Part shown: positions 44,860 to 56,450 of the stretch, in pieces
How the letters are laid out: each line of letters starts with the position of its first letter
How positions within the stretch are numbered: the stretch's first letter is position 1
Notes under the pieces: generated by a model
Databases searched by the model: none
What the model was told of the DNA's origin: nothing
Seen by the model: only the letters and a program-made list of their open reading frames with translations
Translations under genes and position numbers: made by a program
DNA from: Hyperoodon ampullatus
Lineage: Eukaryota > Chordata > Mammalia > Artiodactyla > Ziphiidae
Length of the DNA: 64,000 bases
Direction: 5' to 3'
Assembly (NCBI GenBank): GCA_949752795.1
Contig: OX457068.1
Span: 62,871,582-62,935,581, forward strand

Positions 44860-45275
44860 GTTTGGCTCTGGTGCCAGAGACTCAAAATAAAGGTGGCTTA
44901 AAGGGGGTACCAACTATCTCAATCAGCCTGGAGTTAGTGGTCCCGGGCAGGTGCTGATGTCAGGGACGCAGGCATCTCCTTTCTTCTTGCTCCACCCTCC
45001 CTGGGGTATGGCCCTTTTCTGTGTGTCCAGGACAGTTCACCCCATGTCCACTTTCTAAGCAGCGGGATGGAGGAAGAAGAGAAAGGGCAGGAAGAGCATG
45101 ATATATTGCTGCCTGGCACCTCCACTTGTATCCCATTGGCCAGAACTTGGTCTCATGACCACACATGGCTGCAAAGGAGGCTGGGAAATGTAGTTTTTAT
45201 TCTGGAAGGCCATGTGCCCAGCTAAATTTGAGGATTCTATTACCATAGAAGGAGAAAACAGATATTGGGAGACAG
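44860..45275. repeat. Old dispersed repeat, second copy of the unassigned family
   Basis: It shares 'CCCATTGGCCAGAACTTGGT'-type text and the 'GGAGGCTGGGAAATGTAGTT' segment with the family also seen near 17,800 and 53,313. Confidence 0.6.
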
Positions 45276-47284
45276 CTCATCACCTCTGCCTCAGTTGGTT
45301 CTTAGTACCCGCAGATGAAGCCTTACATTGATCCTACTTAAAGACTGTCCTATGAGAGAAACTTATGGTCTCACAAGCAAACTCCTTGCCTATGGAAATT
45401 AAAAAGAGATTGTCTGTGTCCACTCCTCTCAGTTTAGTGTTGTGGTGGATGGGGCTAACATGCCCACCATGGCTTCACCTAACAGGCAAGGACCAGACAC
45501 CAAGGCAGGAAGTGAGAAGCCACTGTCCAGGTTGGTCTCAAACCACTGACCTGTGTTGATAGGATGTGCTCGTTCATTCATTTACAAATTCTCCTCATTG
45601 TCCTGGTGACTAGGTTGCATTTTCCATCTTGTCCACAAGAATACAGTAGAATGTGTGAGCTAAGAAGGAGATCATAACTGTGAGTGCCCAGCCAGGGGTG
45701 TGGTGTACAGACCCTCAACAGAAGCTGTGTGTCCTCAGGCAAGGTATGTAACCTCTTGGAACTTTGTTTTCTCATCTGAGAAATGGGGACGTAATCATGA
45801 CCCGCCCCTGGTTGTGGGCGAGATTCAGCGAGAGTCCACAGGCAGCACCGGTGCAATGTCTGGAGCAGGAATGGAAGCTGCCACAGCAGCGGGGTGGCCT
45901 GGGTGTCAAGAGCATAAGCTCCAGGTCAGGCTGCCGGGAGCGAGTGAGGCTTAGTAGTCTCCCAGGAGGTTGTTTTTGTGAGGATTATGTGGGGTACGGA
46001 CAGCGTTAGCACAGCACCTGGCAAGGGGTGGGCACTCCGTGAATGCTAGTTTGCTCCCTGTCCTCTTCCCTGCTGCCATGGGCAAGGGGTGTCACCCCAT
46101 CCCTCCCCAGATGGTGGGTGGAGGCAGGGGGAGGACTCTGAGAATCAGAGCAGAAGTGACCAGCCAAAGAGACACGAGCTGCTGGCAGGCAGAGACCCAG
46201 GACTCTGGCCCCTCAGGCCAGGGTGGTGCCCACCGCCCCAGGCTCCTACCTCAGGTCCTCCCTGAGGGAGGGTGAGGGAAAGAAGGTTTGCTTTCCAGAA
46301 GGCAACAACCAGACATGAATATCCCATGTCGAGGGCCCACAGACCTGGGGGCCTGGCTGGACCCTGTCCACCAAGACCCAGCTCTCAGGGTTTTCACTGG
46401 AAGCCTGGAAAGGCAGGGCTGGAAGGGACCCCAGAGATATCCACTCCTTCCAACCAGCCCCATTTTGCAAAAACAGAGACCCAGAGAGAGGAGGGTACGT
46501 GGCCAAGGGCACTCAGCCAGGGTGGAGACCCATGTCCCTCCCCCCGGCCCCCCTCCTGGACCAGGAGGGCAGGGGCCACAAAGCTCCACGTTTCCCACTT
46601 TCTTTCTCTTCTCTTCCTTCCGCTCCCAGTTATGAATCATGTCATTTCTTCCCAGTGCAGTCCTCCTGTCCAGTCTGTGGGAGGCCAGGGAGGCTCAGGC
46701 GTGTTAGCAGAGGCACCTGCCGGGGCCAGGAACGACCTCTTAAGGGAGCAGCTGCGATGTGGAGGGAGCTTCGCAGGGTCAGGGATGGGGCTTGGGCTCC
46801 GATGCCAGTCCTGAGGCTCACTGGTGTGTGCTGAAGGCGAGAGTGGGCAAATGGGACCCGCTCCCAAGGTTAGGGTGGAGATTAACTCACATAAGTTTGT
46901 AGACTATATGGGGCCATTCAGATGCGAGGTTCTGTTCACTCAGGCTGAAAAGATGAGGTTCTCATACACAAAGCACAGGACGGGAAGGGCTGGGGAGGGA
47001 GTGTAGGCATCCGAATCCAACAGTGCTATTGACAATACAGGGTCTACTTATATCTTAGAGGCCAAACAGGAGAAATCTTTACAAGCATCTCAATAATTGG
47101 TTACGATATCTCCAGGGCATTTGCCTGATGCTTCAGGGTTTCACAGAACACACCACTACAATCAGTCAGTAAGCTCTAAGGTGCATTTGTACATTTGCAC
47201 ATTTCCCGTCTCTGAAATTGGGATGTGATTTTTCTAGATGCCCGTGCATCCCAGTTTAATTGCCTTTTAAAAATCTTTTTGGGG
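45276..47284. other. Intron 1 with MIR remnants
   Basis: A sense MIR starts near 45,700 (CTCAGGCAAGGTATGTAACC, TTGTTTTCTCATCTGAGAAA), and a matching 3' part lies near 45,975-46,050 (AGCACAGCACCTGGCAAGGG), so the element may be split by about 120 bp. 46,430-46,520 is antisense MIR-like (ATTTTGCAAAAACAGAGACC). Other sequence is unique, and the 180-codon frame at 46,272-46,814 looks like noise. Confidence 0.5.
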
Positions 47285-47488
47285 GGGCTTCCCTGGTGGC
47301 GCAGTGGTTGAGAGTCCGCCTACCGATACAGGGGACACGGGTTCGTGCCCCGGTCCGGGAGGATCCCACATGCCGCGGACCGGCTGGGCCCGTGAGCCAT
47401 GGCCACTGAGCCTGCGCGTCCGGAGCCTGTGCTCCGCAACGGGAGAGGCCACAACAGTGAGAGGCCCGTGTACCACAAAAAAAAAAAA
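47285..47488 (+). mobile_element. CHR-type SINE, young short form
   Basis: A box TGGCGCAGTGG, B box GGTTCGTGCCC, end 'CCCGTGTACCAC' plus about 15 A. The flanking AAATCTTTTTGGGG and AAATCTTTTGGGGG copies (47,271 and 47,489 on) form the duplication. Confidence 0.93.
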
Positions 47489-48699
47489 AAATCTTTTGGG
47501 GGTTCATAAAGTGATGGTACACTGTGCAATTGATGGCCTCTTAGAATTGAAATTTAGCATTCTTTTTAATGCTTCCCGTTCACAAAGCTTTGGGGGCCAC
47601 AGCTAAGTCTGTAAAACCTTCAAAGGCAAACTTCAGTGCCAAGTTTGTGATTCATGAGATCTCGGTTTCTTTCTCACCACAAACATCCCCCTTTATCTTG
47701 TTTTTAACATTTCACGACCCCACAAATCCAAGGACTCAGAAGGATAAACACATCCCGGAGGACCAGAAGGCAGCGAATCTGGAGGTGGGAGTCCTGGGAG
47801 CTCTCTGAGCTTTGTTAAGCTCTCTGGGGGCCTTGGGCCCCTTCCTGGTCCAAGGGGAAGAGCATCCTTTCTGCTTCACTCTTCAGGGGCTGGTGAGGAC
47901 CTCAGGGAAACTTGCTGTCTAAAAAGCTTTGCAAAGGACACACATTCCCTAGAGTTAATATTCTAGAAAAAATGCTAACTTCCTTAACCTTCCCTCTCTC
48001 CCCAAACCAGCTGTCCAAGCCCTCTTCCTCTGCCTATCCAAGGACCACCAGTCTTCTAGACACACAGGTGACCCTTCTGGAATGCTGACCCTCCTCCTCC
48101 CACTCCTCCAGCAGCTACAGTCTCCCAGTACCCTGGGATGTCCCTTCCTAGGGCCTCTGCCACACTTGCATTCGGTGCCTGCCTGGGCTCCCCCCTCCTT
48201 CTCTCCTCCCCGCTCCACCCCGTGTACTCAGCTGCCCCCTCAAGACCTTCCCTAAGCCCAGCTTTGTACACATGATCCAAAGCCTTGCACAGCCCCACTG
48301 TTCCTGCAGGACCCCTGTACCTAAATGCCCAGTACAGCCCCACCGCATGGGGGTATCTGACTGCCGTGGATGATAAGGACGTGACGATGATGACACAGAA
48401 GGACCTCTGTGTTGGTGGAGGCATGGCCAGGTGATGGTGGCTGCTGAGTCAAGGCCACGGGCTGGTCCTTGGCAGGGTTTTCATGGCCCTTGGCTCTAGG
48501 TCAGGATGAGGTTGGCTCAATGCAGGTCCAAATCTCTACCATTCCTCTCTCGTTCTCTCCTTTATCTATTACTTACATATTTATTAAGCCCCTACTCTGT
48601 GCCAGGAACTGTTGAGCCAGGATTCAGACCCAGGCAGGGGACCCCAGAGTCTGTGGCGAAGTTGAAAAAAATTGCTTTATCTTCCTTCCTTTCATTTGT
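47489..48699. other. Intron 1, mostly unique
   Basis: No gene is recognised. About 48,570-48,653 is a broken antisense MIR (TATTTATTAAGCCCCTACTC, then an abrupt jump into the 40-bp segment also found at 49,292). Confidence 0.5.
48614..48653 (+). repeat. 40-bp exact duplicate, copy 1
   Basis: Identical over 40 bases to 49,292-49,331, with unrelated bases on both sides. It sits at an abrupt junction within an antisense MIR remnant, where the normal middle of MIR is missing. Confidence 0.9.
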
Positions 48700-48703
48700 G
48701 TGT

Positions 48704-48915
48704 TTATTCATTCACTCATCCCACAAATGTTGATTGAATGGCCCACCCTGTTCCAGGTATGTTCCAGGCACTGAGGAAACAACAGTGAACAAGACAGTCA
48801 GGACCCCTCCTCTGGATTTAGGGAGCTTACATTCTTGTGGGGGACGACGGCAGACAGCAAATACGTAAGCAGGTAAACAGCGTGTAGGAGGTGACAGGGG
48901 CTAGGGTGCAAAATA
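48704..48915 (-). repeat. L2 LINE 3' end, antisense
   Basis: TTATTCATTCACTCATCCCA, 'GTTCCAGGCACTGAGGAAAC', 'ACAGTGAACAAGACAGTCAG' and 'GGGAGCTTACATTCTTGTGG' match the reverse of L2. Confidence 0.8.
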
Positions 48916-49149
48916 GCACAGGGTAAGGGGGCCAGTGATGCTGGGGCGGGGGTGCGGGAGAGGCAGGAGGTGCTCACTTTATGTCCACACTCAGGAAGAA
49001 CCCTGTTGTCAGTGCCATGCTTACCAGAGCCCGAAACTTGAGGGCAGTGAGAGAGGGAACCCAGAGGATGTAACGGGGTGAATCTTGCCTCCCTTGTTGT
49101 GGGTGGGGCCGGCTGCTTCCTGCCTCCTGATCAGGACAGGGTGCCCACA

Positions 49150-49360
49150 CTGCTGGTACCTGCTCTGTACCAGGCACCCTAGTAGCACAGTCCTCACACC
49201 TGGGAGGTAGAGACTGTCATTACCCCCACTTCACAGATGGGGAAGCTGAGGCAAAGAGAGGTCACCCAAGGTAACACAGCTGGTAGGGGTGGAGCCAGGA
49301 TTCAGACCCAGGCAGGGGACCCCAGAGTCTGAGCTATGACTACTCTGCCACACTGACCTC
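49150..49360 (-). repeat. MIR SINE, antisense
   Basis: TACCTGCTCTGTACCAGGCA, 'CCACTTCACAGATGGGGAAG', 'GCTGAGGCAAAGAGAGGTCA' and 'GTAACACAGCTGGTAGGGGT' follow MIR in reverse without interruption. It contains copy 2 of the 40-bp duplicate. Confidence 0.8.
49292..49331 (+). repeat. 40-bp exact duplicate, copy 2 (likely donor)
   Basis: It lies at its expected place in a continuous antisense MIR, so this copy is probably the source of copy 1 at 48,614. Both share the same deviations from the MIR consensus. Confidence 0.9.
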
Positions 49361-50214
49361 TGTATGTCTGTGTTCCACCCCTGGGCCCAGTGGTTCTCTG
49401 AGCCCTGGGGCCAGACGGCTGCCTCCCCCACCCTCATCCCTCGGCAGGGGTGCTGACTGGCGGGTGTGGCACCCGGCATGGCGTTCCAAACCTTTCTCAG
49501 TGCACATCTTGCTGTGGCTCTTACACATGAGGAAACTGAGGCCGAGAGAGGAGAACTGACTTGCTCAAACCTTATACTAATTAATGACCAAAGAGGTTCA
49601 AGGACTCTCCTCTCCCTCGTTCTCCTCCCTTTGTCTGATTTATTTGCCCGGAAGCTGCAGGGCCATGGTGGGGGTGAGAGGAGGTGGAAGCACGATGGGT
49701 CTGTCCATATTCTGGGGACCATCTCTGTGGACAAGGTGTGTGTGTGGATGTGCATGCATTTGTCTTTGTGTGCATGTGTGGGCACATGTGTGTATCGGTG
49801 CATGTGCATTCTGTGTATGAAGGTGTGTGCACATGCATGCACATGTGTGTATATTCAGATTCCACCAAGGACTCCCACGAATCAAATCCAAGACACAGGC
49901 AGTTAAGGGTTGAGAGGGCACCCGGGGTCTCAGCAACCCCTTCCAGGGCTCTGCCACACCCTAGGCATTGCCACACTCAATGGCATTGCCATCTGCTCTT
50001 CTCACTGTGTCAGCTCTCCGCCCCCTGATTCCCTGCCTCTGTTCTACACCTTGGTCACATCGAGTCATGGTGCAGGTGTCCGAGGTTTTACACTCAGGGA
50101 AAACTGAGACCTCCAAAGATTAGAGGGTTCCTTCAGAGCCAGATGGAGCCCATCGGAAAGGCAACATTCTTTGCCTTTGAGCTGCAGTGTTGACTCTGAG
50201 TAGTTCTCTTATCT
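49361..50214. other. Intron 1 with GT-rich patch
   Basis: About 49,736-49,855 is degenerate GTGTGCATG text (alternating purine/pyrimidine). The remainder is unique. Minus-strand frames of up to 203 codons (49,231-49,842) are His/Thr/Cys-rich because of the CA repeat and are not called. Confidence 0.55.
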
Positions 50215-50330
50215 GTCATTAGGGTTACCTGGGGAGCTTGCAAAGATCCATATTCCCAGCCCCCAAGGCAGAGCTAACTTTCTGAAATAGGAATCTACAT
50301 CTATAAAAATACGGATTTGTGAATTTTAAA
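50215..50330 (+). mobile_element. MER5-like DNA transposon remnant
   Basis: GGGTTACCTGGGGAGCTTGC, 'CATATTCCCAGCCCCCAAGG' and 'AATAGGAATCTACATCTATA' follow MER5A/B order. Confidence 0.6.
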
Positions 50331-50380
50331 TACAAGCTAAATACAAGCTGGTGGGTTTGCCATTAAAGAGGAAAGATGCG

Positions 50381-50570
50381 GGGCTTCCCTGGTGGCGCAG
50401 TGGTTGAGAGTCCGCCTGACGATGCAGGGGACACGGGTTCGTGCCCCGGTCCGGGAAGATACCACATGCCGCGGAGCGGCTGGGCCCGTGAGCCATGGCC
50501 ACTGAGCCTGCGCGTCTGGAGCCTGTGCTCCGCAACGGGAGAGGCCACAGCAGTGAGAGGCCCGCGTACC

Positions 50571-50600
<30 letters not shown>
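50381..50600 (+). mobile_element. CHR-type SINE, young short form, long poly-A
   Basis: Canonical A box TGGCGCAGTGG and B box GGTTCGTGCCC, end 'CGCGTACCGC' followed by about 31 A. Duplications AAAGAGGAAAGATGCG (50,365-50,380) and AAAGAGGAAAGACGCG (50,601-50,616) differ at one CpG-type position. The long A tail suggests it is among the youngest insertions here. Confidence 0.95.
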
Positions 50601-50608
<8 letters not shown>

Positions 50609-50799
50609 AAGACGCGCATGTGGGGAAAGTGTAAGCAGCGTGGAAGGCTCATCACCGAACACCTGCTCCCCGACCTCGCCTTTGCCCCAGGCCCCTCCCC
50701 AGAGGCAATGACTGTAATGCTCACCTTTGATATAATAGCAAGCGCTGCACTAGACGTCACACACGCACACGTGTACTGTGTTGAACAGAACCCGTATGT

Positions 50800-51199
50800 C
50801 CCGGCCTTCATGGAGCTTTATGGTCTAGTGGAGGCGACTGGGAATAAACAAATGACCCACAAATACATGCATAATCATGAAGTGTGACAAGGACCGGGCA
50901 TGATCAGAATGGGGTGTTGGGGGCAGAATAGCAGAAACAGCCTCATTTTGGTGGGTTGTGCTGGAGGAGGTGGTGGGATGGAATGAGGCGTCCCCATCTC
51001 CTGTCCAGAATCTCAGCTGATTCTGAAGGAACCCTCGGTGGGGCTGGCCAGGGCGGGGCCGGGGGAGGCAGGGAGGCTCTCAGGACCCTCGCCACTCACT
51101 TCTCACTCGATGTCTGGGGTACAGAGAGGAACAAGACCCCTCTGACATTTGGGAGTCACCATCCAGTTAGGGAGACAGGACATCACCCATGATAAGGAT
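50800..51199 (-). repeat. L2-derived remnants, antisense
   Basis: TTCATGGAGCTTTATGGTCT with 'AATAAACAAATGACCCACAA' (50,805-50,960) and 'CATCCAGTTAGGGAGACAGG' (about 51,160) read as reverse L2 3' sequence. Sequence between is unique. Confidence 0.5.
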
Positions 51200-51623
51200 T
51201 GTATTGGTTTCCTAAGGCGGTCGTGACACATAAGTGGGGGGCTTGAAACAATAGAGATTTATTGCCTCACAGTTCTGGAGGCTGAAAGACTGAAATCAAG
51301 GTGTTGGCAGAGCCGCGCTTCCTCTGAAGGCTCTGGGGAAGGATCTTTCCTTTCCAGCTTCCGGTGGTCGCTTGCAATCCTTGCCTTGCAGACCCATCAC
51401 TCCAATCTCTGCCTCTGTCATCACTTGGTGCTCTTCCTGTGTGTCTCTCTGTCTCCACGTGGCCTTTTTTATAAGGACATCAGTCACTGGATTAGGACCC
51501 ACACTAATCCAGGATGACCTCATCTTAACTGGGTCACATCTGCAAAGACCATATTTCCAAATAAGGTGCCGGGGGTTGGGACTTCAATGTATTTTTTTGC
51601 GGGACACAACTCAATCCACAACA
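51200..51623 (-). mobile_element. Solo MLT1-type LTR, antisense
   Basis: It begins TG and ends CA and is flanked by the 5-bp duplication AGGAT (51,195-51,199 and 51,624-51,628). Internal text (TTTATTGCCTCACAGTTCTG, 'GACCTCATCTTAACTGGGTC', 'AAGACCATATTTCCAAATAA') is the reverse of an MLT1 LTR. No internal viral sequence is present. Confidence 0.82.
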
Positions 51624-52159
51624 AGGATGAGACACGCAGGCCCAGGGAGCAGGACAGCCAGTGAGGGCTGCAAGGATTCAGGGAAGGTCTCCAGGGTTTG
51701 AGGGTCCAGGTACATGGGGAGGAGGACTGAGAATGAGCAAGTGAGTGGGTAAAAGACTGCAGAGGCAGGAATGCACAAAGCACACACAGCCTTAGGGAAG
51801 AGGCTCCCAGAATCTGCTCAGAGCTGCCTTCTAGAACTGTGAGTTCAGTAAAATGAGGCCACCAGTTATGAAGTCTTCAGCGCATCCTAAAGAGAACCCA
51901 TTTGTTTCTCCCCTACAGGAAGTGATGGGGGCCCTGGGTGTTCTCAGCCTTCCCCTGTGACCTTCCTTCCCCCTGGCTCTGGCTTTCAGGTGTGGTGGCT
52001 GCAGAAAGAGGAGTGACTGCCACCTGGTCTCGTGGGATGGCTAACATGTCCGCAAAGCTCATAGCCTCTGGCTCTTGAGGACATGCTGCAAATACCCAAG
52101 ACTGTCTGTTCCTCCTATTCTTATGTCCACACCAACCAGCTTCTTTTTCCATCCCTTTT
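51624..52159. other. Intron 1, unique, no gene seen
   Basis: No recognisable repeat, exon or RNA gene. Confidence 0.5.
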
Positions 52160-52484
52160 CTTTTTTAAAAAAATTAATTTATTTTATTTATTTATTTTTG
52201 GCTGCATTGGGTCTTCGTTGCTGCGTGCGGGCTTCCTCTAGTTGCAGCGAGTGGGGGTTACTCTTTGTTGCAGTGCGTGTGCTTCTCATTGCGGTGGCTT
52301 CTCTTGCTGCGGAGCACGGGCTCTAGGCGCGCAGGCTTCAGTAGCTGTGGCACACAGGCTCAATAGTTGTGGTGCACAAGCTTAGTTGCTTCATGGCATA
52401 TGAGATCTTCCCAGACCAGGGATCGAACCCGTGTCCCCTGCTTTGGCAGGTGGATTCCTAACCACTGTGCCATGAGGGAAGTCC
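52160..52484 (-). mobile_element. CHR-type SINE, long form
   Basis: On the minus strand: A box TGGCACAGTGG, B box GGTTCGATCCC, body with repeated CACAACTA-like motifs, and an (AAATAAAT)n tail. The duplication TCCATCCCTTTT lies at 52,148-52,159 and 52,485-52,496. Confidence 0.92.
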
Positions 52485-52496
52485 TCCATCCCTTTT

Positions 52497-53312
52497 ATTC
52501 ACACACGGAGGGAGAAACCTGTGTGTGGGATGACCCCCACCCTGTTGTCATTGTATCCCCAGTGTCTAGAGAGGGTCTGCTCGGAGCACATATGCAAGAG
52601 ATATTCTTTGACTTAAAGAAAAGCCACAATGAGATGAGAGCATCCTGATAGTCACACGCTTAGATCTTGCCCCTGCAGAGACCCAGCTCCCCCAGCCCTT
52701 CACACACACTGCTGTGTCAGGAGGACTGCACCCAGGTCCTACCACTGCCACTGAGCTGAGCTGATGCTTGGGAGAGGCTCCTCCCCTTCCTGGGCCTCAG
52801 TAAGCCTCCTTGTAGTATGGAGGTGGTAGTACCCACTTCGCAGGGCTTACATGTGAATAGCTGTCACGAAGCTAGAATTGAGCAATTTATTTCAGCCCGA
52901 CCATCTGCACTCCTGCTTTGTAATCTGAGTTACAGTTATGCCAGGCTGGGTAATGCAGGGTGGACCAGGCAGGCTGCACCCTGCCTGAGGAGGGGATGGA
53001 TCATGTGTAAGGAGTTCACAAAATGAGAAACACTACAAGGGGGTGTGGTGCAGGGAGCTCTGAGAAGGCATGACTAGGATTTCAGTTGGCTCAAGGGTCA
53101 GTGGAGTCCTTCTGCGGAGGTGGCCTATGAAGAGGAGTTAGCCAGACAGAGAGTGGGAGAAGAATTCTCAGCAGAGGGAATAGCGTCTTGGAAGCTAGAG
53201 CTCACGGCCTGTCCTAGAAATAGAGAGCAGTCTGGTGTGGCTGGAACAAAGAGAGCAAAGGGTATGTGAGAACTGAGGCCAGAGAGACCAGATGGACTCC
53301 AGTGGAAGGGCC
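52497..53312. other. Intron 1 with MIR remnant
   Basis: A sense MIR remnant lies at about 52,770-52,865 (CTTCCTGGGCCTCAGTAAGC). The rest is unique and shows no gene. Confidence 0.5.
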
Positions 53313-54040
53313 ATTGTATTAGTTAGCATTCTATTTGCTTTAGTATATACAGTTTATTTATTTCTCTCACTTGTCTAGAAGAAGTCTGGCAGGAATAATC
53401 CAGGGCTGGTGTGGTGCTGCATAGTGTCAGGGACCCAGGCTCTTACTAATTGCTCTGCCATTCTTTTTTTTTTTCTTTTTTTTTTTTTTGTGATACGCGG
53501 GCCTCTCACTGCCGTGGCCTCTCCTGCTGCGGAGCACAGGCTCTGGACGCGCAGGCTCAGCAGCCACGGCCCACGGGCCCAGCCGCTCCACGGCATGCGG
53601 GATCTTCCTGGACTGGGGCACGAACCCGCGCCCCCCTGCATCAGCAGGCAGACTCCCAACCACTGCGCCACCAGGGAAGCCCTGCTCTGCCATTCTTGAC
53701 TTCCATTCCCAAAGTCACTCATAGCCCAAGACAGCTGCTAAAGCTCCAGCCTTTGTGTCTGCGTTCCAGCAAATACTAAGGAGGAAGGGATGGGGATGCT
53801 TTCTCAAATTAAGGCACTTCCTAGAAGTTGCACATGCCATTTCCATTTAAATCCTATTGGACAGATTTTAGTCATGTAGTCACACTTAGCCTCAAGGGAA
53901 ACTGGGGAAGTGTCTTTATTCCAGACAGCCACGGGCCAGCTAAGAATGAGAGGCTTTATTGTTACGGAAAGAGAGGAAGTTGGATATTGGGGATAACTCA
54001 TGGCCTCCACCATAGTCACCATGTTTAGTATTTCAGTTGA
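53313..54040. repeat. Old dispersed repeat, third copy, split by a SINE
   Basis: It starts 'TTGTATTAGTTAGCATTCTA' and carries 'TTTATTTATTTCTCTCACTT', 'TAAATCCTATTGGACAGATT' and 'GTGTCTTTATTCCAGACAGC'. It matches the unassigned family seen at 17,800 and 44,860. The SINE at 53,466-53,682 interrupts it. Confidence 0.6.
53466..53682 (-). mobile_element. CHR-type SINE, young short form
   Basis: The minus strand has A box TGGCGCAGTGG, a B-box-like GGTTCGTGCCC, and a poly-A of about 27 broken by one G. A perfect 15-bp duplication TGCTCTGCCATTCTT lies at 53,451-53,465 and 53,683-53,697. Confidence 0.95.
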
Positions 54041-56359
54041 TGACGGCACTCTAGGTCCAGAATATCACAAGATGCATCATGAATCCATGTGCTGGCTCCA
54101 CTGAGGGGCTTCCACCTCACTCATCCAAATAGAGCCTTCCTCCCTCCCACCAACATGGTGCATCAGAGCGATCCTCCTCTCCTCCATGGGCTGCGCTCTC
54201 CACCGTGGGTGCTGAGGCTGTGGGAAGTCTTCACTGCTGCAAGAATGGGAGGAGGAGGGACCGTGTGTTTGTGACTAGCCCTGGAGGAACAGAAGCTGTT
54301 CTGCAGACAGTGGACTAGGTTGGTGGTCAGGCCCAACTGGAAAAATGGTCTTCCTGCTTCGGTGGGAGCCCGGGGTTCCTTGGGAAAATACAGGTGGAGT
54401 TCCAAACAACTTGTTTACAAACTCTTGAGACCAGGTGGCTTGTGTCCTTTTCTCGAAGACATTTCCATGGCAATCCCTGCTTTCCAGCCTGGACTTCCAC
54501 TTCTCTCTTTTGGGACCAAAGCGCCAGGCAGCAGCAGGCAGCACCAGGCAAAAGGTCCCTGCGTTAGGAACGTTGTCAGGGCTCCCCTGGGGGACAGGAG
54601 GCGGGGGTGTGGTGGGAGAAGACCGCCTTGCCTGCTGGGCTGCCTCTCCCAGACACACGAGGCGGGGTGTGGAATTCCGCATGGGGTGGTGCCAGGCAGG
54701 GTCAGGCACGGGAGCACTCAGGCTGGGAGGGAGCTGAATGCTGTCCAGCCTTGGGGTGTTCAAGCTGCGCTTGGGGACCCCTGGGGACTGTGGAGCTGTA
54801 GAGGAGGGCTGTGGAGGAGCTCAGGGGCTGGGCTTCGGCCCCGCAGCAGGCGACTTCCCATCGGCTTTCAAAGTGGGCTCCCACAGACATTTCGTTTGAA
54901 GGAAGGTCTCTGTAACTAGAGAACGTTGGACTCTGGCCGGCCGCGCAGTGAGCAGCTGATGGGAACAGGGCAGGAAGAGGACAGCGACTCGCCCGAGATC
55001 CACGTCACTCGCTGATGCCCCACGGTAGAGCGGCGGCCTGGGTGCCAGGCCTGAGCCTCTGCAGCTGCGAGCTGGGAGGCTCTGGAGGCCGCTGTCCTCC
55101 GCCCCAGCTGGCTCGTGGGGGAACCAATTTCTGAGCTTCCCCAGACCTCAGTCTTGTGCACCGGTGGATGACGGGGTTGGGTGAGATGCTCCTGAAGATT
55201 CTTTTTAGCTCAAATTTCCACGATCCTATTATCTACTTCATGCCCCGTTTCCCCACTTAAAGAAATTAAGAAATAGGGCAGCATTGAAGATAATAGCTCA
55301 TTTATGGTCCCGGAGGATTTCAAAGGGGTTTACAGTGTGCGAGCAAAATGCCGCTCAAGTTCAGCTGTGGTTGGCCTGCCCTCGGCCCCGCTCCTGCCCT
55401 CTTCCTGCTTGGAAATGGGGGTGTGGAGGGGAGGCCCCAGGCTCTCGGTCCAAGGTGACAAGGGGGTCAGGGGGCAGTGGCTTCTCCTCCAAGGCCATTC
55501 TTTTCTCCACCAGGCCGTGCAGTGCACCCTGTAAGCCCTTGGGATGGATTCTTGAGGAGGCCAGGTTTTCCCGTCAAGTTTTTGTGAAAACATTTCACAA
55601 AATTTGGGGGTTTCTACCTACAGTTTTTTAGGCCTGGGTTTTCTTAACTTAGAGCCAGTGGGGCGAGTCCCTTAGGACGCTCCTAAAAGGAATAACAGAA
55701 TTTCCCCACGAAGCTTGCCTTCCAGGAGTGTGTGGGGGCTGGTGTGAGTGGAGGGTCGCTCTGGCTCCAGGGGCTTGGCCCACTCGCTAGGACTGCCTGC
55801 AGCTCCGTCCTCTGTCTCTTCCTTGTGACTCATGTTCGGTTCTTGAAAACCCTGAACGCAGCCCAGAAGCAGCCCAAGTAGTGGTGGTACAGCCACGCCT
55901 CACTCTTGTGAGCAGGGAGAGCCTCAAAGCTTTGCTACTTACAGACACAGGGTCACGTGGCCTTGGCCAATGAAACTTTGGGAACTTGCTTCAGTGAACA
56001 AATAAGAGGGATCTGTGATAACCACACCAAGTTCAATGGTACGTAAGTCGGTGTGTTCGAAGTGCTTGACAAGTTCTTCTTTCCGATAGTCCCCCGCTGG
56101 TCCTTTTCCTTAAATTACCGAAGCTCAGCACATCAGAGCCCAAAGGACTTCAGAGAGGTTTTTGCCCAGCTCCTGCATTTCACAGAGGTGGAGACTGAGT
56201 CTCGAAGGGGAAAATCACAGGATGAGATAAGTAGCAAAGGGCAAGCCAGACCCCAGGGCTCTTGTGCGGAGCCCACAGAGCTCTTTCCACACCTGCAGAA
56301 AGAGCGCAGAGTTAAACCGAGGTCGGCCTCTACTGCACCCAGGATGGGGGTCACGAGGA
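54041..56359. other. Intron 1, GC-rich unique block
   Basis: No clear repeats. Overlapping frames of 100-199 codons (54,275-54,919) on both strands lack domains and splice logic. A weak MIR-like piece lies at about 55,125-55,200. Confidence 0.5.
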
Positions 56360-56450
56360 CCTGGGCTTTGCCCAATTGTTCATTGTATCCCCAGTGCCTG
56401 GCCCAGGGCTGACATAGAGCTAGTGCTCAATAAGTATTCGTTGACCAAAT
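56360..56450 (+). repeat. L2/MIR 3' end remnant
   Basis: TTCATTGTATCCCCAGTGCC and 'GTGCTCAATAAGTATTCGTT' match the terminal part of L2. Confidence 0.65.

Noticed and set aside
46272..46814. 180-codon plus-strand frame
   Set aside because: It runs through an antisense MIR remnant and has no recognisable protein features.
54320..54919. 199-codon plus-strand frame with opposing 162-codon frame
   Set aside because: Both frames overlap in GC-rich DNA, have no domains, and no splice signals frame them.
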